Shown here piece after piece: positions 1 to 5,925 of a stretch of DNA of 32,680 bases. Position numbers and translations under genes: made by a program. The notes under the pieces were generated by a model. The model worked only from the letters and a program-made list of their open reading frames with translations, was not told where the DNA came from and did not search any database. This DNA comes from Mycobacteriales bacterium (GTDB lineage: Bacteria > Actinomycetota > Actinomycetes > Mycobacteriales > QHCD01). Every line of letters starts with the position of its first letter. Position 1 is the stretch's first letter. The stretch lies in contig DASXJE010000307.1 of the NCBI GenBank assembly GCA_036497565.1, positions 1-32,680 of the forward strand, written 5' to 3'.

Positions 1-50
1 TCCTCGTCGCCGATGATGGGGCGGGCGAGCGAGATCGCGACGTCACTCAT
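1..50 (-). CDS. DegT/DnrJ/EryC1-type sugar aminotransferase, N-terminal fragment (cut by window edge)
   Basis: Only the first 16 codons are inside the window. The ATG at 50 reads MSDVAISLARPIIGDE, and the gene runs off the left edge. The ISLARPxIGDEE pattern is the usual N-terminus of PLP-dependent sugar aminotransferases of the DegT/DnrJ/EryC1/StrS family. These enzymes aminate keto-sugar nucleotides. The start overlaps the stop of the neighbouring sugar N-acetyltransferase as ATGA, so the two are translationally coupled. A WbpD-type acetyltransferase next to a WbpE-type aminotransferase is a familiar pairing in the synthesis of acetamido-sugar nucleotides for surface polysaccharides. The family call rests on very few residues but is strengthened by this context. 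Confidence 0.6.
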   Translation of the reverse strand, partial: MSDVAISLARPIIGDE

Positions 51-664
51 GTCGCGGACTCTGCATCCGCGGTCTCAAGGCCGAGGGAATCACCGTTCTC
101 CACGTAGACCTCTCCGGTTTTCGGGCAACGCCATTTGTCACACTTCTGAGCCTCAAGTGGGACCCCTGAGCGACCGACCCATCCGATTCGTCGGGCCGGC
201 ACACCCGCGACCAGTGCAAAATCGGGAACATCGCTGGTGACGACGGCGCCAGCAGCGACCAGAGCCCAGCGGCCGATGGAAACGGGTGCCACGCAGACAC
301 TGCGCGCCCCGAGTGAGGCGCCCGTCCCTAAGACGACCCCGACCGGGCTCCAGTCGGAAGCGCTTTTGCTCGTTCCATCGGGGTTGATAGCCCTGGGATG
401 GGTGTCATTGGTCAAAATCGCGCCGGGTCCGACGAATGCGCCGTCCTCAATTACGGCCGGCTCATAGAGAAGAGCGTAGTTTTGTACTTTGACATAATCG
501 CCGATCCGTACGCCGGGCCCGACGTAAGCACCGCGTCCCACGACGCATCCTCGCCCGAGAACGGCGTGCTCGCGGATCTGCGCGAGGTGCCAGACGACCG
601 TGTCCGCACCGACGATTGCACCAGGGTGCACGTCGGCGGATTCAATTATCCGACTTGGAGTCAC
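47..664 (-). CDS. WbpD-like sugar-nucleotide N-acetyltransferase (left-handed beta-helix)
   Basis: This is a hexapeptide-repeat acyltransferase of about 205 residues. It contains many [LIV]-G-x4 turns (GAIVGADTVVWH, GRGCVVGRGAYVGPGVRIG, GASLGARSVCVAPVSIG), the motif TNDTHPRAIN and the closing VAGVPARRIGWVG. The C-terminal CPKTGEVY resembles the tail of WbpD, which acetylates the 3-amino group of a UDP-diamino-uronate using acetyl-CoA; FdtC/QdtC enzymes acting on dTDP-amino sugars are an alternative. The GTG at 664 (VTPSRIIESADVHPGA) is preferred because it starts just before the family-like DVHPGAIVG segment. An ATG at 742 would add 26 residues without similarity. The stop overlaps the aminotransferase start, which supports a surface-sugar pathway. 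Confidence 0.8.
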   Translation of the reverse strand: MTPSRIIESADVHPGAIVGADTVVWHLAQIREHAVLGRGCVVGRGAYVGPGVRIGDYVKVQNYALLYEPAVIEDGAFVGPGAILTNDTHPRAINPDGTSKSASDWSPVGVVLGTGASLGARSVCVAPVSIGRWALVAAGAVVTSDVPDFALVAGVPARRIGWVGRSGVPLEAQKCDKWRCPKTGEVYVENGDSLGLETADAESAT

Positions 665-742
665 GAACTCAGATTCTCTGACGGAGGCCCTGGCAAACCC
701 TTGTTCCAGCACACACCGCAACCACCCCCGCCTCAACTTCAC

Positions 743-1046
743 GCACCAACAAAGCGGATCGGATGCGCCCTTCTCAGCGCCTCTGATGCCTGCGCAACTC
801 TATACACACAGTGGTCAGGTTGCTACCCTTCGGGCTGGATTCCTGAGTGATTGTTCGTCGGTTTGAATTCGACCGGCGAGTGGCCGTCGCTGCGCGTAAC
901 TGGAATGCGTTGATTGGCGATGTACACATTCGGATTGAGCGTGTGCGGCATGCAAGTTTCCCTTTTTGATAACTGCGCGTCACGCCCCGAGGGGGAGATT
1001 AGGCGGCCAGGGACGGCGCTTCGGGCACTGGCAGTAGCGTGAGCGC
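743..1046. other. Intergenic stretch of lower GC with no firm gene
   Basis: These roughly 300 bases separate the sugar cluster (minus) from the methyltransferase (plus). They are visibly richer in A and T than the flanking genes, for example around 800-850 and 900-970. The only plausible reading frame is a 42-codon ORF on the minus strand, listed separately at low confidence. I found no clean sigma-70 promoter. The composition change suggests that the polysaccharide cluster boundary lies here. Confidence 0.4.
823..951 (-). CDS. Possible 42-residue small protein, unrecognised
   Basis: An ATG at 951 opens a 42-codon frame starting MPHTLNPNVYIANQRIPVTR. It is preceded by a purine-rich AAAAAGGGAAA about 7 bases upstream, which is a reasonable ribosome-binding site. 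The peptide is polar, has no signal peptide or membrane segment, and resembles no family I know. It lies upstream of the N-acetyltransferase on the same strand. The good ribosome-binding site is the only positive evidence. The frame may be accidental in this lower-GC spacer. Confidence 0.2.
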   Translation of the reverse strand: MPHTLNPNVYIANQRIPVTRSDGHSPVEFKPTNNHSGIQPEG

Positions 1047-1862
1047 GTGACGCGTCCCCACGGAGTCCGTGCTCAGTCCTTCGGATCAATCGCCGAGAGT
1101 TACGACCGCTTCCGGCCGGGCCCGCCGGGGGAAGCCCTGGACTGGGTGCTGCAGGACAATTGCCAGTCGGCGTTGGACCTCGGTGCGGGCACCGGTGCGA
1201 TGACCCGGGTCCTGCTCCGTCGCGTGCCGGCGGTGACGGCGGTCGAGCCCGACCCGCGGATGCGGGAGGTGCTCACCGAGCGCGTGCCGGGGGCGACCGT
1301 GGTGGCCGGCCGCGCGGAGGAGATACCGCTCCCCGATGCCTCGGTGGACGCCGTCCTGGTGAGTTCGGCCTGGCACTGGATGGATCCGGAGCGCGCGCCC
1401 TACGAGGTGGCCCGGGTGCTGCGTCCCGGTGGCCGCTTCGGACTCCTCTGGAACGGCCGTGACCGGCAGGTGCGCTGGGTCGCCGACCTGGAGGAGATCG
1501 TGCGGGCGGGCACGGTCACCGAGGAAGAGAAGGCGGCGGCGGAGAGCACCCACCGCGATGAGGTGGACGGAGCCGCGCCGCCCCAGGACCGGCGACCGAG
1601 AGCCGTTCGGGTCCGGATGCCGGACGACGCGCCGTTCGGCGATACCGCGACCCACGTCGAGCGGTGGTCCCGGCCGATCAGTCCGGAGGACGTCGTCGGC
1701 CTCATCGGCACCTACAGCCGGATCATCGTCCTGCCCGAGGTTCAGCGGCAGGCACTGCTCGAGCGGGTCGCCGACTTCACCCGCACCGATCCCGCGCTGT
1801 CCGGCCGCGACACTGTCGACCTGCCGATGACCTGTCGCTGCTGGCGGGCCACCCGCGCCTGA
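1047..1862 (+). CDS. Class I SAM-dependent methyltransferase
   Basis: This 271-residue cytoplasmic protein has the UbiE/methyltransf_11 type fold. SAM motif I, ALDLGAGTGAMTRVLL, lies near residues 42-57. An acidic residue ends strand 2 (AVEPDPRM), motif II is in AEEIPLPDASVDAVLVSSAWHW, and the post-motif is VARVLRPGGRFGLLWNGR. The N-terminal FGSIAESYDRFRPGPP is typical of the family. The substrate cannot be read from the sequence. The GTG at 1047 is used because the nearby upstream GTG at 1039 runs directly into a stop. The gene appears monocistronic; the next gene, a cupredoxin, converges on it. Confidence 0.85.
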   Translation: MTRPHGVRAQSFGSIAESYDRFRPGPPGEALDWVLQDNCQSALDLGAGTGAMTRVLLRRVPAVTAVEPDPRMREVLTERVPGATVVAGRAEEIPLPDASVDAVLVSSAWHWMDPERAPYEVARVLRPGGRFGLLWNGRDRQVRWVADLEEIVRAGTVTEEEKAAAESTHRDEVDGAAPPQDRRPRAVRVRMPDDAPFGDTATHVERWSRPISPEDVVGLIGTYSRIIVLPEVQRQALLERVADFTRTDPALSGRDTVDLPMTCRCWRATRA

Positions 1863-1881
1863 GTCCCGCCTCGACCAGGAG

Positions 1882-2289
1882 TCAGCCGGACACCGTCAGC
1901 GAGCCGTGCATGAACGGATGCACGGTGCAGGTGAAGGGGTACTTACCCGGCTTCGTCGGTGCCGTGAAGCTCGACGTCTGACTCGAGGTGATCGTCGCCG
2001 ACTTGAAGGCCCCGGTCGTCGACGTCACGTTGTGCGGCGCCGAGTCGTTGTTCACGACCTTGACCTTCGTGCCCGGCTTCACCGTCAGCGGTGCCCCGAA
2101 CTTGAAGTTCTTGATCGTGATCGTGGCCGACGAGGTCGCCGCGCTCTTCGATGGCGACGAGGACGCTGACGCCTTCGACGAGGCCGACGGTGACGACGAG
2201 TTGGACGACGATCCGGAGCCGGAGGAGGAACAGGCCGCGGCGATCAGCAGGGCGAACGCGGCCACGCCAATGCGCAGAAGTGCTCTCAT
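1882..2289 (-). CDS. Cupredoxin lipoprotein (type I copper protein)
   Basis: This exported 135-residue protein starts with a lipoprotein signal: a hydrophobic stretch at residues 7-19 and lipobox LIAAAC with the lipidated Cys at 20. A Ser/Ala/Lys-rich linker spans about 21-55, followed by a plastocyanin/azurin-like domain. Candidate copper ligands are His86 (APHNV), Cys121, His124 and Met127 in FTCTVHPFMHG, the classic C-x2-H-x2-M loop. It is probably an electron carrier or copper-binding protein anchored outside the membrane. The gene is divergent from sigL and has its own ECF-type promoter, with -35 TGAACC and -10 CGTACC. The predicted transcription start is within a few bases of the ATG, so the mRNA may be nearly leaderless. 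It is a likely target of the adjacent sigma factor. Confidence 0.88.
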   Translation of the reverse strand: MRALLRIGVAAFALLIAAACSSSGSGSSSNSSSPSASSKASASSSPSKSAATSSATITIKNFKFGAPLTVKPGTKVKVVNNDSAPHNVTSTTGAFKSATITSSQTSSFTAPTKPGKYPFTCTVHPFMHGSLTVSG

Positions 2290-2297
2290 AACGGCAA

Positions 2298-2325
2298 GGT
2301 ACGACCAATACCGGCGTTCGGTTCA
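2298..2325 (-). promoter_or_regulatory. ECF (SigL-type) promoter of the cupredoxin gene
   Basis: Read on the minus strand, -35 TGAACC occupies 2325-2320, followed by a 16-base spacer and -10 CGTACC at 2303-2298. This matches the TGAACC/CGT pattern described for mycobacterial SigL promoters. Transcription would start around 2291, just before the ATG at 2289. Confidence 0.65.
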
Positions 2326-2333
2326 GTGAACCG
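2319..2333. repeat. 15-bp palindrome formed by two back-to-back -35 elements
   Basis: CGGTTCA-G-TGAACCG is a perfect inverted repeat around a single base. Each arm contains a TGAACC -35 element, one for each divergent promoter. Only one holoenzyme could occupy this site at a time, so the two promoters may compete. Confidence 0.8.
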
Positions 2334-2354
2334 CCGAAGCTCCGGCTCCGTGTT
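2327..2354 (+). promoter_or_regulatory. ECF (SigL-type) autoregulatory promoter of sigL-rslA
   Basis: TGAACC at 2327-2332, a 16-base spacer, and CGTGTT at 2349-2354 match the TGAACC-N16/17-CGTGTT pattern known for M. tuberculosis SigL. Transcription would start near 2361, about 13 bases before the GTG at 2374 and at the edge of the GAAGGGGGG ribosome-binding site. Confidence 0.7.
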
Positions 2355-2373
2355 ATCCGGTGAAGGGGGGTAG

Positions 2374-2886
2374 GTGAGAGTGCCGCCTGAAGCCGATCTG
2401 ATGCGCGTGCTGCACGACGAGCACGCGTCCGCGCTGTGGTCGTACGCCATGCGACTGACCAGCGGAGATCGAGGTCGGGCCGAGGACGCCGTCCAAGAGA
2501 CGATGCTTCGGGCCTGGCGGCACCCCGAGGTCCTCGATTCGTCCCGAGGATCACCGCGGGGCTGGCTCTTCACCACCCTGCGGCACGTCGTCATCGATGA
2601 ATGGCGGGCTCGCAGCGTCCGGCCGGAGAAGGTGACCGACCGGGTCCCCGAAGTGAGCGTGCCGGACGCCGCCGACACCGCCGTACAGTCGTGGCTGGTG
2701 GCCGACGCGCTCCGGCAGCTGTCGCCGTCACACCGCGAGGTGCTCGTCGAGTGCTTCTACCGGGGAATGTCGGTCGCCGAGGCGGCCGCCCGGCTGGGAG
2801 TGCCCCCTGGCACCGTGAAGTCCCGAACACACTATGCGCTACGCGCCCTGAAACTGGCGCTCGAGGAGATGGGGGTGACCGCGTGA
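2374..2886 (+). CDS. sigL: ECF RNA polymerase sigma factor, SigL-like
   Basis: This is a two-domain ECF sigma factor of 170 residues. Region 2 contains EDAVQETMLRAWRH, with core-binding and -10 recognition helices around residues 10-80. Region 4 is LSPSHREVLVECFYRGMSVAEAAARLGVPPGTVKSR, a helix-turn-helix reading the -35 element. The GTG at 2374 sits about 3-5 bases after GAAGGGGGG; the in-frame GTG at 2380 is an alternative. The stop overlaps the anti-sigma start as GTGA, as in the mycobacterial sigL-rslA pair. The upstream promoter matches the SigL consensus, so the gene is probably autoregulated. The assignment to SigL rather than another small ECF group rests on the promoter and on the partner anti-sigma. 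Confidence 0.88.
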   Translation: MRVPPEADLMRVLHDEHASALWSYAMRLTSGDRGRAEDAVQETMLRAWRHPEVLDSSRGSPRGWLFTTLRHVVIDEWRARSVRPEKVTDRVPEVSVPDAADTAVQSWLVADALRQLSPSHREVLVECFYRGMSVAEAAARLGVPPGTVKSRTHYALRALKLALEEMGVTA

Positions 2887-3590
2887 CCTGCTTCTACAGC
2901 CACGACGGCGCCTCCTACGTGCTGGGTGCGCTCAGCCCGGAGGAGCGACACCGCTTCGAGGAACACCTGCCGACCTGCCCCACCTGCACCGCCACGGTGC
3001 AGGAGTTCTCCGGCATGCCCGGCCTGCTCGCCCGGATTTCGTCCGAGGAGGCGGCCGACTCCGGTGCCGAAGCCGAGCCGCCGCCACCCTCGCTGCTGCC
3101 CCGGCTCCTCACCCAGGTGCACCGGGAGCGCCGTAGCGCCCGCTGGCGGGTGGTGGCCGTGGCCGCCGCAGCCGCCGCGGTCGTCGGGGTCGGCGGTGCC
3201 GCCATCATTTCCTCCGTCGACGACCACCCGGCCGGCCACCCGTCGGTCTCGGCGGTCACCAGCCGGCTGTTCACCATGAAGGCCGTCAACGGCGCACCGG
3301 TGCAGGCGACCGTGCGGCTGACGGACAAGGCCTGGGGTACGGCGATCGACATGCACTGCACCTACAGCGGCGACGCCACCGGCAGCGGGGGCGGCTGGGG
3401 TGGCGGCGGCGTGCAGTACGTGCTCGTCGCGACCGATCGCAACGGACACCGCCAGCAGCTGGCCACCTGGAAGGCCCTCCCCGAGAAGACGGTCAAGGTG
3501 CCGACCGCGGTCGCCATGCCGCGCAGCCAGCTCTCGTCGGTACAGGTCACCACCGGCTCCGGCGAGGTCGTGGCCAACCTCGCGCTGTAA
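2883..3590 (+). CDS. rslA: Zinc-binding membrane anti-sigma factor, RslA-like
   Basis: This 235-residue protein has an N-terminal cytoplasmic anti-sigma domain with YVLGALSPEERHRFEEHLPTC and the zinc motif His28-x3-Cys32-x2-Cys35. One hydrophobic helix follows at about residues 84-108, then an extracytoplasmic domain with AWGTAIDMHC and QQLATWKALP patterns. Those patterns are shared with mycobacterial RslA and RskA-type sensors. It should hold SigL inactive until oxidation or loss of zinc releases it. The GTG at 2883 overlaps the sigL stop by 4 bases and was chosen over longer open reading in the same frame, which lies inside sigL. A glycine-rich GSGGGWGGGG insertion interrupts the extracytoplasmic domain. 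Confidence 0.88.
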   Translation: MTCFYSHDGASYVLGALSPEERHRFEEHLPTCPTCTATVQEFSGMPGLLARISSEEAADSGAEAEPPPPSLLPRLLTQVHRERRSARWRVVAVAAAAAAVVGVGGAAIISSVDDHPAGHPSVSAVTSRLFTMKAVNGAPVQATVRLTDKAWGTAIDMHCTYSGDATGSGGGWGGGGVQYVLVATDRNGHRQQLATWKALPEKTVKVPTAVAMPRSQLSSVQVTTGSGEVVANLAL

Positions 3591-3621
3591 CGCGCGGGGG
3601 CAGGGTCCTGACGGGGACGGG

Positions 3622-3660
3622 CCTCCGGTGTGCGGATAATCGCCTATCCGCACCCGGAGG
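3622..3660 (+). promoter_or_regulatory. Hairpin sequestering the ribosome-binding site of the dehydrogenase
   Basis: CCTCCGG (3622-3628) pairs with CCGGAGG (3654-3660), and GTGCGGATA (3630-3638) pairs perfectly with TATCCGCAC (3645-3653). This gives a 16-bp stem with one bulged base (3629) and a 6-base loop. The 3' arm contains GGAGG, the only good Shine-Dalgarno sequence for the GTG at 3667. No run of T follows. It could act as a translational switch, as a terminator for rslA, or as both. Confidence 0.6.
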
Positions 3661-3666
3661 TTGCCC

Positions 3667-4617
3667 GTGACACGCGTCGCCGTACTCGACGACTACCAGG
3701 ACGTGGCCGAGTCGCTCGCCGACTGGGCTTCGCTGCCGGACGGCACCGAGGTGGTGTTCTTCTCCTACCACCTCACCGACGTCGACGCGCTGGTCGAGCG
3801 GCTCGCCGAGTTCGACGTGGTGGTGCTGATGCGCGAGCGCACCGCCTTCCCGCGGTCGCTGATCGCGCGGCTGCCGCGGCTGAAGCTGATCGTCACCGCC
3901 GCGATGAGAAACGTCGCGATCGACGTCGACGCGGCCCGCGATCACGGCGTGGTGGTCAGCGGTACGGAAGGTTCGGGCGGCGCGACCCTCGACCTGACGT
4001 GGGGTCTGATCCTGGCGCTGCTGCGGCACCTGCCGGCCGAGGACGCGGCTCTGCGGGCCGGTCGCTGGCAGACCACCCTCGGGGTCGACCTCGCCGGCAA
4101 GACCCTGGGACTGCTGGGGTTGGGGCGGCTCGGCAGTGGGGTCGCCAGGGTCGGACGCGCCTTCGGGATGGAGGTCATCGCCTGGAGCGAGCACCTCACC
4201 GCCGAACGTGCGGCCGAGGTCGGCGCCACCCGGGTCGAGCGGGACGAGCTTTTCTCCGCCGCCGACATCCTCTCGATCCACGTCGTGCTGAGCGACCGCA
4301 CCCGCGGCCTGGTGGGCGCGAAGGAACTGGCCGCGATGAAGCCCACGGCGTACCTGATCAACACCTCCCGCGGACCGATCGTCGACGAGACGGCGCTGAT
4401 CGACGCTTTGCACGCGCGGCAGATCGCCGGCGCCGGCCTCGACGTGTACGACGTCGAGCCGCTGCCGATGACGCATCCGCTGCGGTCGGCGCCGCACACG
4501 GTGCTGACGCCGCACATCGGTTTCGTCACCCGGGAGACCTACCGGCAGTGGTACAGCGGCGCGGTTGAGGACATCGCGGCGTTTTTGTCCGGAAAGCCGA
4601 TCCGAGTCCTTACGTAA
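3667..4617 (+). CDS. D-isomer-specific 2-hydroxyacid dehydrogenase (NAD-dependent)
   Basis: This 316-residue cytoplasmic enzyme reduces 2-keto acids or oxidises D-2-hydroxyacids. The NAD-binding Rossmann motif is LGLLGLGRLGSGVARVGRAF in the middle of the chain. The catalytic triad is visible: Arg in NTSRGPIVDE (about 234), Glu in DVYDVEPLP (about 263) and His in TPHIGFVT (about 283). It resembles phosphoglycerate dehydrogenase/glyoxylate reductase relatives but lacks an ACT domain. The GTG at 3667 is preferred over the TTG at 3661 because GGAGG (3656-3660) directly abuts the TTG. The physiological substrate is unknown. The strong hairpin over its ribosome-binding site suggests translational control. 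Confidence 0.88.
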   Translation: MTRVAVLDDYQDVAESLADWASLPDGTEVVFFSYHLTDVDALVERLAEFDVVVLMRERTAFPRSLIARLPRLKLIVTAAMRNVAIDVDAARDHGVVVSGTEGSGGATLDLTWGLILALLRHLPAEDAALRAGRWQTTLGVDLAGKTLGLLGLGRLGSGVARVGRAFGMEVIAWSEHLTAERAAEVGATRVERDELFSAADILSIHVVLSDRTRGLVGAKELAAMKPTAYLINTSRGPIVDETALIDALHARQIAGAGLDVYDVEPLPMTHPLRSAPHTVLTPHIGFVTRETYRQWYSGAVEDIAAFLSGKPIRVLT

Positions 4618-4668
4618 CATCGGTGTGAAAAACGTGCGTATACCGGTGCATTGCCGGAGACTGAAGAC

Positions 4669-5556
4669 GTGCTAGCCGAGTACGACGAGCTCGACGCAGT
4701 CGGCAGCGCCTACGTCGAGCACCTGAGCGACACCGACCTGCGCACGCTGGTCGGAGCCGACGGGGTGACGGTGGAGGAGCAGGACCGCCGCGTGCAGGCG
4801 CTGCGTCGCCAGCCCGCGCTTGTCCTCGACGTGCTCGCCCGGCCCGCCACGGTCGACGCCCTGCTCAACCTCGCCGGGACGACCGGTCGACGCAGCGAGC
4901 GGCTGACCTTCGTCTCGCCGTTCCTCGTCTTCGCCGCGGCCGTGCACCGGACCGCCGCCGATCTCGGGCAGACCTACTACACGACCGAGCGCTCCGGGCC
5001 GCGGCTGCGGGTCCCGGTCTTCGACTCCGCCGACCTCGCCGCCTACCTCGCCCTGGCCCGCCGGCGGCTGTTCCTCATCGACCTGCTGGCGTCGTTCACC
5101 CGGGTGTCGAGCGGGGTGGCGTGGACCAAGACCTCCGGCGGATGGCAGCGGCGGCGGTGGAACGAGCTCGACCCGCTGCGCCTGGCCGCGCTGCTGGACG
5201 CCGTACCTGAAGATCAGAAGCCGGGCGTCTGGCGCCGGATGGGCGACCTGGCGCTCTTCCTCACCGGCGTGTTCCCGGATCGGGCGACGCCGAGCGGACC
5301 GTTCGACTCCAACCGGCTGGCGCGGCTGACCGGGCTGTCCCGGCCGCCCGAGGACGACGACCCGCTCGACCTGCTCGAGCGCTTCGGTGCGCGCTGGTAT
5401 CTCATCGCCGCCGAGCGGGCGTTGGCGCAGACGTCGACGACCGCCGAGCTGCGTGACGCGGCCGAGCACTTCCACCAGGCGCGCCGGGTGCTCAACGCCG
5501 TCACCGACCGGTATCTCTTCCCGCTGTCCAACGACTGGTTCACGCCGCCGTCGTAA
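4669..5556 (+). CDS. Conserved-looking hypothetical protein
   Basis: This is a soluble protein of about 295 residues that I do not recognise. It is rich in Leu, Ala, Arg and acidic residues and appears mainly helical. It contains a hydrophobic segment SPFLVFAAAVHRTAADLGQ, a basic patch around residues 150-170 (RRRLFLIDLLASFTRVSSG, then QRRRWNELDPLRLAALL) and the C-terminal end LFPLSNDWFTPPS. There is no signal peptide, clear membrane helix or metal motif. The GTG at 4669 follows GGAGACTGAAG at reasonable spacing; a TTG at 4651 would add six residues. Its codon use matches its neighbours, so it is probably a real gene. It follows the dehydrogenase by about 50 bases. Confidence 0.7.
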   Translation: MLAEYDELDAVGSAYVEHLSDTDLRTLVGADGVTVEEQDRRVQALRRQPALVLDVLARPATVDALLNLAGTTGRRSERLTFVSPFLVFAAAVHRTAADLGQTYYTTERSGPRLRVPVFDSADLAAYLALARRRLFLIDLLASFTRVSSGVAWTKTSGGWQRRRWNELDPLRLAALLDAVPEDQKPGVWRRMGDLALFLTGVFPDRATPSGPFDSNRLARLTGLSRPPEDDDPLDLLERFGARWYLIAAERALAQTSTTAELRDAAEHFHQARRVLNAVTDRYLFPLSNDWFTPPS

Positions 5557-5607
5557 CCCGCTCCGTTGCTGGCTGGCTGGTTGGTTGCTGGTCGACGGGT
5601 TGGTCGA

Positions 5608-5685
5608 CCAAAACGCACTAGGAGTGCGTTTTGGGGGCCGGGCGCGGCGTGTCGCTGACCAAAACGCACTCCGAGTGCGTTTTGG
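5608..5685. repeat. Twin-palindrome element A (two CCAAAACGCACT hairpins)
   Basis: Hairpin 5608-5634 is CCAAAACGCACT-AGG-AGTGCGTTTTGG and hairpin 5659-5685 is CCAAAACGCACT-CCG-AGTGCGTTTTGG. Each has perfect 12-bp arms. They are separated by a 24-base linker containing CGGCGTGTCG (5645-5654). The reverse complement of the second copy differs from the first at only one of 27 positions, so the pair can also fold as a single long hairpin. The TTTT runs could make it a bidirectional terminator. Confidence 0.85.
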
Positions 5686-5739
5686 GCGGGCGCCGGGCTG
5701 GGCAAGCGCCGGGGGAGCGGCGGGTCGCCGCACCCTGGA

Positions 5740-5815
5740 CAAAACCCACTAGTAGTGGGTTTTGGACGGTCCGTACGGCGTGTCGTGGACCACAACCCAC
5801 TAGTAGTGGGTTTTG
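5740..5815. repeat. Twin-palindrome element B (two CAAAACCCACT hairpins)
   Basis: Hairpin 5740-5764 is CAAAACCCACT-AGT-AGTGGGTTTTG with perfect 11-bp arms. Hairpin 5791-5815 has the same arms with one mismatch (CACAACCCACT on the left). The 26-base linker contains CGTACGGCGTGTCGTG (5772-5787). The arms differ from element A at defined positions (CGCACT versus CCCACT) while the linker core is shared, so A and B look like paralogous copies of one repeat type. Confidence 0.85.
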
Positions 5816-5859
5816 TCCAGGCGTCCGACGGCTGGCGGGCCGGCGGCGCCGACGCTCGG

Positions 5860-5889
5860 TTGACAGGCCAAAGGGGGCACTCCTACGTT
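5860..5889 (+). promoter_or_regulatory. Sigma-70-type promoter of the sugar-catabolic operon
   Basis: A consensus -35 TTGACA lies at 5860-5865, followed by an 18-base spacer and -10 TACGTT at 5884-5889. The predicted transcription start, around 5896, falls inside the operator at 5895-5907. Confidence 0.6.
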
Positions 5890-5894
5890 TACTC

Positions 5895-5907
5895 GGTAAG
5901 CGTTTCC
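5895..5907. promoter_or_regulatory. LacI/GalR-family operator
   Basis: GGTAAGCGTTTCC contains the family core GNAANCGNTTNC without a mismatch. It overlaps the predicted transcription start and lies about 20 bases before the ATG of the oxidoreductase, a position where a bound repressor would block initiation. No LacI-family gene is in the window, so the regulator must be encoded elsewhere. Confidence 0.65.
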
Positions 5908-5925
5908 CCAGAGGAGAAGTCGACC

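Noticed and set aside
3622-3660. Simple intrinsic terminator of sigL-rslA
   Set aside because: No T-run follows the stem and the 3' arm contains the next gene's ribosome-binding site, so termination alone does not explain it; it is kept as a regulatory hairpin.
5608-5815. CRISPR-like array from regularly spaced repeats
   Set aside because: The units are palindromes in pairs with related linkers rather than direct repeats with unique spacers, there are only four, and no cas gene is in the window.
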